Assembly: GCF_000513115.1 (NCBI RefSeq)
Contig: NZ_BAUU01000003.1
Span: forward strand, 62,001 to 126,000
From: Halalkalibacter hemicellulosilyticusJCM 9152
GTDB taxonomy: Bacteria > Bacillota > Bacilli > Bacillales > Bacillaceae_D
Reading direction: 5' to 3'
DNA: 64,000 nucleotides
The first letter of the stretch is position 1. Every line of letters starts with the position of its first letter. Below the pieces are notes generated by a model. The model saw nothing but the letters and a program-made list of their open reading frames with translations. It was not told where the DNA came from and did no database searches. The position numbers and the translations under genes were made by a program. Shown piece by piece: positions 49,340-59,315 of the stretch.

Positions 49340-50188
49340 ATGACAATCCAATGGTTTCCAGGCCATATGGCAAAGGCACGTAGAGAAGTAACAGAGAAAT
49401 TATCTTTAATTGATGTAGTTATTGAGCTAGTGGATGCTCGTGTTCCACTAGCTTCGAGAAATCCGATGATTGATGAGCTAACCGCACATAAACCACGTCT
49501 TATCTTATTGAATAAGGCTGATTTAGCAGATCCAGCAGTAACGACAGAGTGGGTACGTTATTTTGAAGAAGCGGGTATGAAAGTATTAGTGATCAATAGT
49601 CAAAACGGAAAAGGAACGGAAAAAATCGCCCAAGCATGTCGAGAGCTTGCATCTCCCCTTATAGAAAAGTTAAAAGCAAAGGGAATGAAGCCAAGAGCGA
49701 TAAGGGCGATGATTTTAGGCATTCCAAATGTCGGGAAGTCAACATTAATTAATAGACTTGCGTCGAAGCGAACGGCCAAAGTAGGAGATCGTCCAGGTGT
49801 AACGAAGCAACAACAATGGATTAAAGTCGGGAAAACCCTTGAATTGTTAGATACACCAGGTATTTTATGGCCTAAGTTCGAGGATCAATTAACAGGTTAC
49901 CTGCTAGCAGCTACAGGTGCTATAAAAGATGAGCTTCTTGACTTTCAAGACATTGCCCTATTTGTTTTAAAAAAAATGAAGGTGTATTATCAAGATCGCT
50001 TGAAAGAACGTTATAAGCTTGATGAAATTCCTGAAGATCCAATTGAATTGTTTGATGAAATCGGAAAAAAGCGTGGTTGTTTAATGAGTGGTGGTTACGT
50101 TGATTATGACAAAGCTGCAGAGATTATTTTAAGAGAGCTACGTGCTGGAACGTTAGGACCGGTTACATTAGAGCGAGTAGAAGAATAG
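49340..50188 (+). CDS. rbgA: Ribosome biogenesis GTPase RbgA (YlqF)
   Basis: Circularly permuted GTPase required for late 50S assembly in Bacillus. 282 residues opening [17 protein letters not shown]4 (LLNKADL) precedes G1 ([15 protein letters not shown]) and G3 (DTPGILWPK). The C-terminal ANTAR-like helical part ends [11 protein letters not shown]. It begins eight bases after the signal peptidase stop, so it may share that promoter. Confidence 0.97.
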   Translation: MTIQWFPGHMAKARREVTEKLSLIDVVIELVDARVPLASRNPMIDELTAHKPRLILLNKADLADPAVTTEWVRYFEEAGMKVLVINSQNGKGTEKIAQACRELASPLIEKLKAKGMKPRAIRAMILGIPNVGKSTLINRLASKRTAKVGDRPGVTKQQQWIKVGKTLELLDTPGILWPKFEDQLTGYLLAATGAIKDELLDFQDIALFVLKKMKVYYQDRLKERYKLDEIPEDPIELFDEIGKKRGCLMSGGYVDYDKAAEIILRELRAGTLGPVTLERVEE

Positions 50189-50196
50189 ACTCACAT

Positions 50197-50234
50197 ACAC
50201 CTACATCTATTACGTTGGATGTAGGTGTCATTTT
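50197..50234 (+). terminator. Intrinsic terminator after rbgA
   Basis: 11-bp stem ACACCTACATC / GATGTAGGTGT with a TATTACGTTG loop and a CATTTTTAC tail. Confidence 0.9.
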
Positions 50235-50386
50235 TACTGATTAGATGGCGTCGGTTTTGGATGTTAAACGTTTATCTGTAAGAACGACACATACAAAAAA
50301 AGATCAACTTTTACATAACAACTATGTACGTCGCAATTAAGAATTGGTTTCAATAATCCGATACATATCATAAGGAGACATTAGTC

Positions 50387-51154
50387 ATGGGATTATCTCT
50401 TAAAGAAATAGAAATGAAGTTAAAAAACAATGAGGATATGGAGGAATGTCTTTTACTATTAAAAAGTGATGATCGAAAAGGAGCGCAAAGATTATTACGA
50501 ACCTTTACAAGACGTCAAGAGAAAGAAAGACAGCTTGAAGATATGCACAGACAAATGACAGTTTATGAACAAACGTTACGTGAGAATGGATCCAATATGA
50601 TTGTAGGAATCGATGAGGTAGGCAGAGGGCCATTAGCGGGCCCTGTAGTTGCTTGTGCAGTCATCTTACCTACTGATTTTAAGTTATTAGGTCTAACGGA
50701 TTCTAAGAAGCTTTCGAAGGCGAAAAGAGAAACATTTGCTGAACAAATTAAAAAGGAAGCCGTTTCTTATTCGATAGCAATGGTACATGCGTTTGAAATT
50801 GATCAAATGAACATCTATCAGTCTACGAAAAAAGCGATGTGTCAAGCGATTGAAATGCTACAATATGAACCAGACCATGTACTTGTTGATGCGATGACAT
50901 TGCCGATTGTAACGAAGCAAACGTCTATTATTAAAGGTGACCAAAAAAGTATATCGATTGCGGCCAGTTCTGTTCTTGCTAAAGTAGCCCGTGATCGCTA
51001 TATGGAGGAGTTAGAAAATCAATATCCGGGTTATGGCTTTGCTAATCATGCAGGATATGGAACGAAAGAACATCTTGAAGCATTAGAGAGTTTAGGAGTT
51101 ACAAAGGAGCACCGTCAATCATTTAAACCAATTACTGATCTATTAGCAAATTAG
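50387..51154 (+). CDS. rnhB: Ribonuclease HII
   Basis: Removes ribonucleotides from DNA and degrades RNA in hybrids. 255 residues with an N-terminal helical extension (about 1-70) typical of Firmicutes RNase HII. The catalytic block is VGIDEVGRGPLAGPVVACAV, with LGLTDSKKLSKAKRE and the downstream DAMTLP and SVLAKVARDRYM motifs. ATG 50387 follows AAGGAG. The gap after it holds repeats C2 and B5. Confidence 0.97.
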   Translation: MGLSLKEIEMKLKNNEDMEECLLLLKSDDRKGAQRLLRTFTRRQEKERQLEDMHRQMTVYEQTLRENGSNMIVGIDEVGRGPLAGPVVACAVILPTDFKLLGLTDSKKLSKAKRETFAEQIKKEAVSYSIAMVHAFEIDQMNIYQSTKKAMCQAIEMLQYEPDHVLVDAMTLPIVTKQTSIIKGDQKSISIAASSVLAKVARDRYMEELENQYPGYGFANHAGYGTKEHLEALESLGVTKEHRQSFKPITDLLAN

Positions 51155-51255
51155 GAGGGCATCAAACAAGTTAAAACCAAACTTTTACAACTGCAATTGA
51201 TTCCCTCTATGAAAGAAGGGCACTGAAAAAGTCCTTTCTAGTAACTCAAAGAAGA

Positions 51256-51340
51256 GTAATGGCTTCACTCGTTGCTAGCATGATACGAGAACCCCACTCG
51301 TATCAAGCTTTTCAAAATAGGCAACGGTTACGCACATTAC
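51256..51340 (+). repeat. Family C two-helix palindromic repeat, copy C2
   Basis: Outer arms GTAATG...GTTGC and GCAAC...CATTAC pair. The inner stem TGATACGAG (51281-51289) pairs perfectly with CTCGTATCA (51297-51305), extended by AGC/GCT. It is preceded by a half family B arm (51218-51232) and followed by hairpin B5. Sequence from about 51234 to 51386 parallels 8311-8464. Confidence 0.8.
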
Positions 51341-51342
51341 TT

Positions 51343-51386
51343 AAAGGCCACGAAAAAAAGTGCGATTTTCACTTTTTCCGTGGCCT
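51343..51386. repeat. Family B hairpin B5
   Basis: AAAGGCCACGAAAAAAAGTG / CACTTTTTCCGTGGCCT. The two arms share the changed bases (CACGAAAA / TTTTCCGTG), so pairing is kept. It ends just before the ylqG-like gene's Shine-Dalgarno. Confidence 0.8.
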
Positions 51387-51405
51387 CTATGAAAGGAGTG
51401 GTCGT

Positions 51406-53064
51406 ATGATTCCAACTCAATCTACTCAACAAATTCATTCACCTCAGCACCAAGTACGAACCATTTCATTCACACCAGGTCAAATTTTCCAAGGGAAAGT
51501 GCTAAAGCTATTTCCGAACCATTTAGCCTCCTTACAAATTAACGGGATGAAAATGACAGGGGTATTAGAGGCATCGTTAATAGCGGGTGAACGTTATTGG
51601 TTTGAGGTGAAGGAAAGTAAAGGATTACCTCGTTTGAAAGTGTTGGAGTATCGTTCTAATCAGTCGAAGGGAGCTAATCAACAGAAAGCTGCATCAATAG
51701 CAGATTTACTGCGTCATTTAGGAGCTTCTCATATCAAGGAAGCTGAAACGGTCATTACAGCGTTTCAACGGCAAGGTCTTTCCTTTTCAAGAGAGATGAT
51801 TCAAGCAAGCTCACAGCTGTTAAATCATTCATCACTGCCATCGGATAAAACGATGAAGCTCATTGGACAAATGGTGCAGCGTAATTTACCGTTAACTCCC
51901 GCGGTATTCGATGCTTATTGGGCACGTGGAAGTACAGGGGAATTATCCGAGCAATTACAAGCACTGATCAAGCTTCTCGGCCAATCAAGTGATTCTCGCT
52001 CAAAACAATGGCTTCAACAAGTACAATCAATTATGCAAGCTTCGACTTTGTCAAAATCAGCACATTCCCCTATTCAGCAACTACTAATCACTGCGTTGAG
52101 TGAGGGGGGAAAGGAAGAACAATCTGCTCGTATGATTTTACAACGTCTAGGGGTTCATTTGAACCAAGAAGAGCTTATACAAGCACTTAGAGCGCAACAA
52201 TCCTACCATGCACTTGGACACACCGAGGCAAATGTAGGAGAGGGAAGGCAAAGAAATGAATTCACCACGTTTATTTCACAAATGCGCAACAGTGAAATCG
52301 AAATGTTTATTCGACAAATTTCTAATCACCCATCACTACATGCTATGGAGTCAAGATTAAGTAGCCTCCATTCTGAAGCACTCTCTCAAGGGGAAAGGCA
52401 ATTACTTATGCAATTGTACGGGGGAGAAAGAAGTCGAATGCAAATGCCTCAGTTTCAGTTACTAGGTTCATTACTAGGGTTTGATTACGAACAAGTACTA
52501 ACGAAGCACCTTCAAGCAAATGAACTAGCACCCCTTACAATCGCTCAGCAAAACCTTAAGGCTTTGCTACTATCGATGCAGCAACAAAATGGGAGGACGG
52601 ACCTTCAAACCGTTGCATCAACAATTGTGAATAAATTGACAGCTCAGCAACTTCTATCACATGAGCAATTAGGGTCATTTCATCAATATATTTTTTCAAT
52701 TCCTTTACAGCTAGGTGCATTCCATACAAATATGACCATGCAATGGGAAGGACAAAAGAATGAAGATGGACAATTAAATCCTGATTATTGTAGAATCTTA
52801 TTTTATTTAACGTTAGAACATTTGCAAGAGACAGTCGTTGATGTCATGATTCAAAATCGAATTGTATCGGTAACGATTCACAATGAACAGGATCAACCTC
52901 ATTCATTGCTTAGTCTTTTAACACCAACGTTAAAAAATGCATTACAGCAAAAAGAGTATCAGCTCCTTTCAGTTAACTGGAAAAAGTTAAATGAAGTAGA
53001 GCAAAAACAACAAACAAATGACCAAAACTATTCAACTTATAGAGGAGTTGATATTCGTATATGA
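51406..53064 (+). CDS. FliK-like (flagellar hook-length control domain) protein, YlqG-like
   Basis: About 552 residues, cytoplasmic, glutamine-rich, no signal peptide. An OB-like opening segment (PGQIFQGKVLKLFPNHLASL) is followed by a long, low-complexity helical middle. The C-terminal ~100 residues (LGAFHTNMTMQWEGQKN, then CRILFYLTLEHLQETVVDV and IQNRIVSVTI) resemble a Flg_hook (FliK C-terminal) domain. ATG 51406 follows AAAGGAG; 49 upstream codons are open only because the repeat is open. Its partner gene downstream encodes a FlhB C-domain. Probable role: substrate-specificity control of an export apparatus; this is inference. Confidence 0.8.
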   Translation: MIPTQSTQQIHSPQHQVRTISFTPGQIFQGKVLKLFPNHLASLQINGMKMTGVLEASLIAGERYWFEVKESKGLPRLKVLEYRSNQSKGANQQKAASIADLLRHLGASHIKEAETVITAFQRQGLSFSREMIQASSQLLNHSSLPSDKTMKLIGQMVQRNLPLTPAVFDAYWARGSTGELSEQLQALIKLLGQSSDSRSKQWLQQVQSIMQASTLSKSAHSPIQQLLITALSEGGKEEQSARMILQRLGVHLNQEELIQALRAQQSYHALGHTEANVGEGRQRNEFTTFISQMRNSEIEMFIRQISNHPSLHAMESRLSSLHSEALSQGERQLLMQLYGGERSRMQMPQFQLLGSLLGFDYEQVLTKHLQANELAPLTIAQQNLKALLLSMQQQNGRTDLQTVASTIVNKLTAQQLLSHEQLGSFHQYIFSIPLQLGAFHTNMTMQWEGQKNEDGQLNPDYCRILFYLTLEHLQETVVDVMIQNRIVSVTIHNEQDQPHSLLSLLTPTLKNALQQKEYQLLSVNWKKLNEVEQKQQTNDQNYSTYRGVDIRI

Positions 53065-53348
53065 GTGAACAAAACTCTAAACGTAAGCAAGCTGTTGCCC
53101 TTCGATATGACCCAACACGTGAGCCTGCTCCTAAAGTTATGGCAAAAGGAAAAGGATATGTAGCTGAAGAGATTATAGCTAGGGCGAAAGAGCATGCAAT
53201 TCCCTTACAGGAAGATGCTTCATTAGTTGAATTATTATCACAATTGGAGATACATCAAGCAATTCCAAATGAATTATATGAGGTAGTAGCTGAGGTTTTC
53301 TCATATATTTATCAAGTAGATCAGCATCGTTCTACTCACGGTGAATGA
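53061..53348 (+). CDS. Orphan FlhB cytoplasmic-domain protein (YlqH-like)
   Basis: 95 residues homologous to the cytoplasmic FlhB C-domain (EscU/YscU type): AVALRYDPTREPAPKVMAKG, then YVAEEIIARAKEHAIPLQED and a LYEVVAEVFSYIYQVD end. It has no TM helices, and the NPTH autocleavage motif of full FlhB is missing: the protein starts just after that point. ATG overlaps the ylqG-like stop by four bases, so the two are translationally coupled. It may imitate the post-cleavage C-domain that contacts FliK. Similar orphan proteins are known in other bacteria (FlhX type). Confidence 0.88.
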   Translation: MSEQNSKRKQAVALRYDPTREPAPKVMAKGKGYVAEEIIARAKEHAIPLQEDASLVELLSQLEIHQAIPNELYEVVAEVFSYIYQVDQHRSTHGE

Positions 53349-53403
53349 TCGCCACTAAGTTGAGTATGATAAGTTATGAGACGGATTCATTTGGAGGGAA
53401 TGT

Positions 53404-53562
53404 ATGAAAAACGAGGAAAAACAACAAGAATTTGGTCATGAACTTCATCCTCATAGCGTGCAAGAAATGGATGCGAAAGCTTTATTGTTTAAGAAAAAAT
53501 CGAATAAGAGCCAAAAAGAAAAACAGCACGAGGAAGATTCGCCAATACGAAAGAAAACATGA
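53404..53562 (+). CDS. Small highly charged protein of unknown function (52 aa)
   Basis: Opens MKNEEKQQEFGHELHPHSV and ends EDSPIRKKT. It is 52 residues, with nearly half of them K, E, Q, H or D, and no membrane segment. TTGGAGGGAATGT provides a good ribosome-binding site and an intrinsic terminator follows, which supports a real gene. I do not recognise a family. It lies between the FlhB-like gene and sucC. Confidence 0.65.
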   Translation: MKNEEKQQEFGHELHPHSVQEMDAKALLFKKKSNKSQKEKQHEEDSPIRKKT

Positions 53563-53568
53563 ATTTTG

Positions 53569-53598
53569 CGAGCATCGCGCATGCTCGTTCTTTTTTCA
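53569..53598 (+). terminator. Intrinsic terminator after the 52-aa ORF
   Basis: CGAGCAT / ATGCTCG with a CGCGC loop, followed by TTCTTTTTTC. Confidence 0.9.
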
Positions 53599-53776
53599 TC
53601 GTTTGATAAAAATCGTTAATGAAAGACAGAATTCGCTGATTTTTTTAAATTCTTTTTTTTTGTAAGGGTTTTATCTCCCATAACAATCCAATCCATGATA
53701 AAATGGTAGAGGATTTCATACAAATCTTGAAGTGATGCTACGGCATACATGTAATTGATAGGAGGCTGGAGAGAGA

Positions 53777-54937
53777 ATGAATATCCACGAGTATCAAGGG
53801 AAAGAGCTTCTACGTAAGTATGGTGTTGCTGTACCGAATGGAAAAGTAGCATTTTCTGTTGAAGAAGCAGTAGAGGCAGCGAAGGAATTAGGATCAAGTG
53901 TTTCAGTTGTGAAGGCGCAAATCCACGCAGGTGGTCGTGGAAAGGCGGGGGGCGTTAAAGTAGCGAAGAGCCTTGATGAAGTTCGTACATACGCTAACGA
54001 AATTTTAGGAAAAACGCTTGTTACTCATCAGACAGGTCCAGAAGGTAAAGAAGTAAAGCGCTTACTCGTTGAAGAAGGATGCGATATTAAAAATGAGTAC
54101 TATGTAGGACTTGTGTTAGATCGTGCAACTTCACGAGTAGTAATGATGGCATCAGAAGAAGGTGGGACCGAAATTGAAGAAGTAGCTGAAGCAACTCCTG
54201 AGAAAATCTTTAAAGAAGTTGTCGATCCTGCTGTTGGCCTTCAAGGATTCCAAGCACGTCGATTAGCATTTAACATTAATATTCCAAAAGAGCTAGTTGG
54301 TCAAGCTGTTAAATTTATGATGGGTCTATACAAAGTATTTGTTGAAAAAGATTGTTCCATTGCTGAAATTAACCCACTTGTTACGACAGGCGATGGCAAA
54401 GTAATGGCTCTCGATGCGAAATTAAATTTTGATTCGAATGCTTTATACCGCCAAAAGGACATTGTTGATTACCGTGATCTTGAAGAAGAAGATGTAAAAG
54501 AAATCGAGGCTTCGAAATATGATTTAAGTTATATCTCTTTAGATGGTAATATCGGTTGTATGGTTAACGGTGCTGGATTAGCAATGGCGACGATGGATAT
54601 AATTAAACACTATAATGGCGATCCTGCAAACTTCCTTGATGTAGGTGGTGGCGCGACAGCTGAAAAAGTAACAGAAGCGTTTAAAATTATCCTATCAGAT
54701 GAAAACGTAAAGGGTATCTTCGTTAACATCTTTGGAGGTATTATGAAATGCGATATTATCGCAGAAGGTGTTATTGAGGCAACGAAGCAAGTTGGTTTAG
54801 ATATTCCTTTAGTTGTTCGTTTGGAAGGTACAAACGTTGATCTAGGTAAGAAGATTTTAAACGAATCTGGTCTTAATATTACAGCAGCTGATTCAATGGC
54901 TGACGGCGCACAAAAAATCGTGTCATTAGTACAATAG
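53777..54937 (+). CDS. sucC: Succinyl-CoA ligase [ADP-forming] beta subunit
   Basis: TCA-cycle enzyme making ATP from succinyl-CoA. 386 residues, with an N-terminal ATP-grasp ([30 protein letters not shown]) and a C-terminal ligase domain with GGGATAEKV and [13 protein letters not shown] 53777 follows AGGAGG. The 214-base gap upstream has a T-rich run and a GATAAAAT -10-like site near 53695, but no convincing -35. It forms an operon with sucD 18 bases later. Confidence 0.97.
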   Translation: MNIHEYQGKELLRKYGVAVPNGKVAFSVEEAVEAAKELGSSVSVVKAQIHAGGRGKAGGVKVAKSLDEVRTYANEILGKTLVTHQTGPEGKEVKRLLVEEGCDIKNEYYVGLVLDRATSRVVMMASEEGGTEIEEVAEATPEKIFKEVVDPAVGLQGFQARRLAFNINIPKELVGQAVKFMMGLYKVFVEKDCSIAEINPLVTTGDGKVMALDAKLNFDSNALYRQKDIVDYRDLEEEDVKEIEASKYDLSYISLDGNIGCMVNGAGLAMATMDIIKHYNGDPANFLDVGGGATAEKVTEAFKIILSDENVKGIFVNIFGGIMKCDIIAEGVIEATKQVGLDIPLVVRLEGTNVDLGKKILNESGLNITAADSMADGAQKIVSLVQ

Positions 54938-54955
54938 AAAGGCGGGACGTGGAGA

Positions 54956-55870
54956 ATGAGTATCCTCATTAATAAAGATACAAAGGTAATTGTTCAAGGT
55001 ATTACAGGTGCAACTGGATTATTCCATACACAGCAAGCAGTAGAGTATGGTACAAATATCGTTGGTGGGGTGACGCCAGGTAAAGGCGGGACAGAGGTAG
55101 AAGGGATTCCTGTGTTTAATACAGTTGAAGAAGCAGTACAAGCAACAGGAGCAAACGCTACTGTCATTTATGTTCCACCGGCATTTGCAGCAGATGCGAT
55201 TATGGAAGCAGCAGATGCTGAATTAGATTTAGCGATTTGTATTACAGAAGGGATTCCTGTGATGGATATGGTTAGTGTGAAACGTTACCTTGAAGGTAAG
55301 AAGACACGCCTAGTAGGCCCTAACTGCCCAGGAGTAATTACACCTGAAGAGTGTAAGATTGGTATTATGCCAGGTTACATTCACAAGAAGGGTCATGTGG
55401 GCGTAGTATCTCGTTCTGGTACGCTGACATATGAAGCCGTACATCAATTATCAACGAACGGAATTGGTCAATCGACCGCTGTAGGAATTGGGGGAGATCC
55501 AGTTAATGGAACGAACTTCATTGATGTGTTAGAACAATTTAATGAAGATCCTGATACGTATGCGGTTATTATGATTGGTGAAATCGGTGGTACAGCAGAA
55601 GAGGAAGCGGCTGAATGGGTGAAGGCAAACATGAAAAAGCCTGTAGTAGGCTTTATCGGTGGTCAAACAGCCCCTCCTGGAAAGCGTATGGGCCATGCTG
55701 GAGCGATTATTTCAGGTGGTAAAGGTACAGCATCTGAAAAGATTAAAACGCTTGAGAGTTGCGGTATAAAAGTTGCAGAAACGCCATCTGTAATGGGTGA
55801 GACGCTTATCTCTGTATTAAAAGCGAATGATTTATTAGAGAAATGTACGACTCATAAAGCAACTAAGTAA
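54956..55870 (+). CDS. sucD: Succinyl-CoA ligase [ADP-forming] alpha subunit
   Basis: Alpha subunit carrying the phospho-histidine and CoA site. 304 residues: Rossmann CoA-binding [16 protein letters not shown], then [18 protein letters not shown], and the active His247 in [13 protein letters not shown]. The usual length is about 290-300. A family A repeat starts 18 bases after the stop. Confidence 0.97.
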   Translation: MSILINKDTKVIVQGITGATGLFHTQQAVEYGTNIVGGVTPGKGGTEVEGIPVFNTVEEAVQATGANATVIYVPPAFAADAIMEAADAELDLAICITEGIPVMDMVSVKRYLEGKKTRLVGPNCPGVITPEECKIGIMPGYIHKKGHVGVVSRSGTLTYEAVHQLSTNGIGQSTAVGIGGDPVNGTNFIDVLEQFNEDPDTYAVIMIGEIGGTAEEEAAEWVKANMKKPVVGFIGGQTAPPGKRMGHAGAIISGGKGTASEKIKTLESCGIKVAETPSVMGETLISVLKANDLLEKCTTHKATK

Positions 55871-55887
55871 AGAGAAGAAAGAGGAAT

Positions 55888-56061
55888 GAGGCTGGGACAT
55901 AACGAATGTGTTTAGCTGAAAATCTGAACGTTGTGCGAATTTAGAGGGTGGAATATGAGTAGAATTCTGCGGGGAAGAGCAAAGGTGAGACCTCTTTTAT
56001 TTGCATCGACATCTTATTTGTTCGGATTCTCACAAAATAAAACATTTATGTCTTTAGCCTC
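55888..56061 (+). repeat. Family A palindromic repeat, copy A4
   Basis: Opens GAGGCTGGGACATAACG and closes ATGTCTTTAGCCTC. Inner GAAAATCTGAAC pairs with GTTCGGATTCTC imperfectly. The core is altered (CTGCGGGGAAGAGC). Same orientation as the other three, between sucD and dprA. Confidence 0.8.
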
Positions 56062-56107
56062 TTCTTTTACTTAATCTAATGACATGCATGGTGGAAAGGA
56101 GTTTGTT

Positions 56108-56992
56108 ATGGATGATTGGCGTAATCGATTAATTCATCTACATAGTTGTCGAGGTGTAACGTGGAAATTACTTTATTATTTATTAAAAAAAGATCCTGAT
56201 TTAAAGTTGATTTATACGTATACGCTCCCGCAGCTCCAAAAGACATTTCAATTAACAGATCAGCGTGCGAAAGCTCTTTATCATGATCTCCATGCGTATC
56301 CTCCTAATAACCTCATTCATCAGTATGAAAAGCAACAAATTATCCCGATCACGATTTTAGATTCTAATTATCCTCCGACATTAAAAACCATTCACGATCC
56401 CCCTTTTGTGCTTTATGTAAAAGGTAAAATAGACTATTTGTTCAATTCAAACTGTATAGCTGTTATTGGAACAAGGCGACCGAGTAACGAAGGTAGCAAA
56501 AAGGTTTATCATTTAGTAGGTCCACTAATTAAAGAAGATTGGACGATTGTTAGTGGCCTTGCTGAAGGGATCGATACATTGGCTCATAAGGCAGCTATTT
56601 TCTATAATGGAAAGACCATTTCGGTGTTAGGCTCAGGCTTTCATCATATTTACCCTAAGAAGAATGAAGCTCTATTTCTCGAAATGTCGAAAAAAAATTG
56701 TGTCATTTCTGAATATCCTCCCCATACCTCTGCGCGTAAGTGGCATTTCCCAGCTAGGAATCGCATTATTAGTGGACTATCTCAAGGAGTTATAGTTGTC
56801 GAAGCAAAAGAAAAAAGTGGCTCATTGATTACGGCAGATCAGGCGTTAGAGCAAGGTAGAGATGTTTTTGCTGTTCCAGGTTCTATTTTTTCGGACACAT
56901 CTAAAGGTACAAATCGACTTATTCAAGAAGGCGCGAAATTGATCCTAAATAGTCATGATTTACTTGAAGAATTACCTCGTTTCCATGAATAA
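56108..56992 (+). CDS. dprA: DNA processing protein DprA (Smf)
   Basis: Loads RecA on incoming single-stranded DNA during natural transformation. 294 residues: an N-terminal helical SAM-like part (about 1-60) and a Rossmann core with IAVIGTRRPSNEGSKKV, IVSGLAEGIDTLAHKAA and FPARNRIISGLSQGVIVVEA. ATG 56108 follows GGAAAGGAG; eight upstream codons are dispensable. It is the usual gene between sucD and topA. A com operon is not in view. Confidence 0.95.
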   Translation: MDDWRNRLIHLHSCRGVTWKLLYYLLKKDPDLKLIYTYTLPQLQKTFQLTDQRAKALYHDLHAYPPNNLIHQYEKQQIIPITILDSNYPPTLKTIHDPPFVLYVKGKIDYLFNSNCIAVIGTRRPSNEGSKKVYHLVGPLIKEDWTIVSGLAEGIDTLAHKAAIFYNGKTISVLGSGFHHIYPKKNEALFLEMSKKNCVISEYPPHTSARKWHFPARNRIISGLSQGVIVVEAKEKSGSLITADQALEQGRDVFAVPGSIFSDTSKGTNRLIQEGAKLILNSHDLLEELPRFHE

Positions 56993-57060
56993 TTTTGTCA
57001 AATTACCGTTATATTTCTACGTTATAAGCAAGAAATATTTCATTTTTTTTAGTAAGAAGT

Positions 57061-57090
57061 TTGACAAATGAAGAAAACCTGTTCCATAAT
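57061..57090 (+). promoter_or_regulatory. Sigma-A promoter for topA
   Basis: TTGACA (57061-57066), 18-base spacer, CATAAT (57085-57090), about 38 bases upstream of the ATG. Confidence 0.7.
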
Positions 57091-57128
57091 AGGGAAGATT
57101 TTAATTATTCTTAGAGAGGGAGTCTTAT

Positions 57129-59201
57129 ATGGCCGATTATTTAGTAATCGTAGAATCTCCCGCAAAAGCAAAGACCATTGGGAAATATTTAGGGAAAAAA
57201 TATATTGTCAAAGCATCAATGGGACATGTTAGAGACTTACCAAAAAGTCAAATGGGAGTTAATGTTGAACAGAATTACGAACCAAGATATATTACCATCA
57301 GAGGAAAAGGACCAGTATTAAAGGAATTAAAGACAGCTGCAAAGAAAGTAAAACGAATTTATTTAGCAGCTGACCCCGATCGAGAAGGGGAAGCAATCGC
57401 TTGGCATCTTGCTCATAGTCTGAACATGGATGAACATTCTGAATGTCGCGTTGTCTTTAACGAAATTACAAAGAATGCGATTAAGGAAGCATTCAAGACA
57501 CCACGTCAAATTAATATGGATTTAGTTGATGCTCAGCAAGCGAGAAGAATTCTTGATCGGTTGGTTGGCTATAATATTAGTCCATTATTATGGAAGAAAG
57601 TGAAGAAAGGATTAAGTGCAGGTAGAGTTCAATCTGTTGCTGTTAAGATGATTATAGAGCGAGAGAAAGAAATCCAAAGCTTTAATCCTGAAGAATATTG
57701 GAACATTCAAGCTCAATTTTTACTTGGGAAAGAATCATTTGATGCTAAGTTTTATGGTTTAGACGGAAAGAAGAAAGAGCTAGGAAGCGAAGAGGATGTG
57801 CAGCACATTTTATCTAAGCTTAATTCCAATCGTTATAATGTGACATCTGTGAAGCGGAAGGAAAGAAAACGTAATCCAGTTAATCCGTTTACTACGTCAT
57901 CCCTACAACAAGAAGCAGCTCGAAAGTTAAATTTTAGAGCGAAGAAAACGATGATGATTGCGCAACAGTTATATGAAGGTGTTGAAATAGGTAAAGAAGG
58001 CACAGTCGGTTTGATCACATACATGAGAACTGATTCAACGCGTATTTCTGAAACGGCTCAGCAAGAAGCCCGAACTTACATTATAGCAGCCTATGGAGAA
58101 GAGTACACACGTCAAGGTAAACGTGAAGTCAAATCAGATAAGAAAGCTCAGGATGCACACGAAGCCATACGACCTACATCAGTAGATAAAGACCCGAAAA
58201 CAATAAAAAGCTACTTATCTAGAGATCAATATCGATTATATAAGCTTATATGGGAACGGATGGTAGCTAGTGAGATGGCACCAGCTGTGATGGATACGAT
58301 GTCAGTTGATATCGAGCAAAATGGTGTGCTATTTCGAGCGACTGGTTCAAAAATCAAATTTCCAGGCTTTATGAAAGTGTATATTGAAGGTAATGACGAT
58401 GGAAAAAAAGAAGAGGATCGATTTTTGCCCAATTTAGAAGAGGGGCAAACGGTTGAGAAGGATGAAATAGAACCGAGTCAACACTTTACACAACCTCCAC
58501 CTCGTTACACCGAAGCAAGGCTTGTTAAAACGATGGAAGAGCTCGGAATTGGTCGTCCTTCTACATACGCACCTACACTAGATACAATCCAAAGGCGTGG
58601 ATACGTTGCATTAGAAGATAAACGTTTTGTCCCAACAGAACTCGGAGAAATTGTACTTGAGTTAATTGTTGAATTTTTTCCGGAGATTTTGGACGTTGAG
58701 TTTACTGCTAAAATGGAAGGTGACTTAGATTCCATTGAAGAAGGTGCCAATGAATGGGTGAACATTATTGATGACTTCTACCGATCATTTGAAAAACGTT
58801 TAGCTGTTGCGGAAGAGGAAATGAAGGAAGTTGAAATTCGTGATGAGCCTGCTGGAGAAGATTGTGAAAAATGCGGGCATGAAATGGTTTATAAAATGGG
58901 ACGTTATGGAAAATTTATGGCGTGTTCGAATTTTCCAGACTGTCGTAATACAAAAGCGATTGTCAAAGATATTGGCGTAAAGTGTCCGACCTGTAAGGAA
59001 GGAAATATCGTTGAGCGTCGAAGTAAAAAACGTCGTATTTTCTATGGATGTGACCGATACCCAGAATGCGAATTCATTTCATGGGATAAGCCAATTGCCA
59101 GACCTTGTCCGAAATGTAACAGTATGCTCGTTGAGAAGAAATCAAAAAAAGGTGTCCATGTAGAGTGTTCGTCGTGTGATTACCGTGAAGAAACGAATTA
59201 G
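57129..59201 (+). CDS. topA: DNA topoisomerase I
   Basis: Type IA topoisomerase relaxing negative supercoils. 690 residues: a Toprim domain at the N-terminus ([18 protein letters not shown], then [14 protein letters not shown]), active-site Tyr298 in [12 protein letters not shown], and three C-terminal zinc ribbons: [10 protein letters not shown]...[17 protein letters not shown]...CDRYPEC and CPKCNSMLV...CSSC. The usual Bacillus length. A terminator begins 18 bases after the stop. Confidence 0.98.
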   Translation: MADYLVIVESPAKAKTIGKYLGKKYIVKASMGHVRDLPKSQMGVNVEQNYEPRYITIRGKGPVLKELKTAAKKVKRIYLAADPDREGEAIAWHLAHSLNMDEHSECRVVFNEITKNAIKEAFKTPRQINMDLVDAQQARRILDRLVGYNISPLLWKKVKKGLSAGRVQSVAVKMIIEREKEIQSFNPEEYWNIQAQFLLGKESFDAKFYGLDGKKKELGSEEDVQHILSKLNSNRYNVTSVKRKERKRNPVNPFTTSSLQQEAARKLNFRAKKTMMIAQQLYEGVEIGKEGTVGLITYMRTDSTRISETAQQEARTYIIAAYGEEYTRQGKREVKSDKKAQDAHEAIRPTSVDKDPKTIKSYLSRDQYRLYKLIWERMVASEMAPAVMDTMSVDIEQNGVLFRATGSKIKFPGFMKVYIEGNDDGKKEEDRFLPNLEEGQTVEKDEIEPSQHFTQPPPRYTEARLVKTMEELGIGRPSTYAPTLDTIQRRGYVALEDKRFVPTELGEIVLELIVEFFPEILDVEFTAKMEGDLDSIEEGANEWVNIIDDFYRSFEKRLAVAEEEMKEVEIRDEPAGEDCEKCGHEMVYKMGRYGKFMACSNFPDCRNTKAIVKDIGVKCPTCKEGNIVERRSKKRRIFYGCDRYPECEFISWDKPIARPCPKCNSMLVEKKSKKGVHVECSSCDYREETN

Positions 59202-59218
59202 TTTAAATAAAGTATGAG

Positions 59219-59264
59219 AAAGGGGCTAAGACAAGAATGGTATTCTTGTTGCTTGGCCCCTTGA
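59219..59264 (+). terminator. Intrinsic terminator after topA
   Basis: Long stem AGGGGC..AAG-ACAAGAAT / ATTCTTGT-TGCTTGGCCCCTT with a GGT loop. The T-tract is weak, but the stem is strong. The next promoter's -35 lies in its right arm. Confidence 0.75.
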
Positions 59265-59276
59265 ACATGTTATAAT
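59249..59276 (+). promoter_or_regulatory. Probable promoter for trmFO
   Basis: TTGCTT (59249-59254), 16-base spacer, perfect TATAAT (59271-59276). The -35 sits inside the topA terminator stem. Confidence 0.65.
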
Positions 59277-59315
59277 GGCAACATTAGATTGTATCGTCAT
59301 ATTGGAGGAACGAAG

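Noticed and set aside
51259-51405. N-terminal extension of the FliK-like protein
   Set aside because: Open only through the repeat; the Shine-Dalgarno AAAGGAG points to ATG 51406.
53432-53665. 77-aa plus-strand ORF overlapping the 52-aa gene
   Set aside because: Runs through the terminator in another frame; the 52-aa frame has the ribosome-binding site.
8142-56061. CRISPR array or tandem repeat
   Set aside because: The repeats are dispersed palindromes at intergenic sites, not regularly spaced direct repeats, and no cas gene is present.
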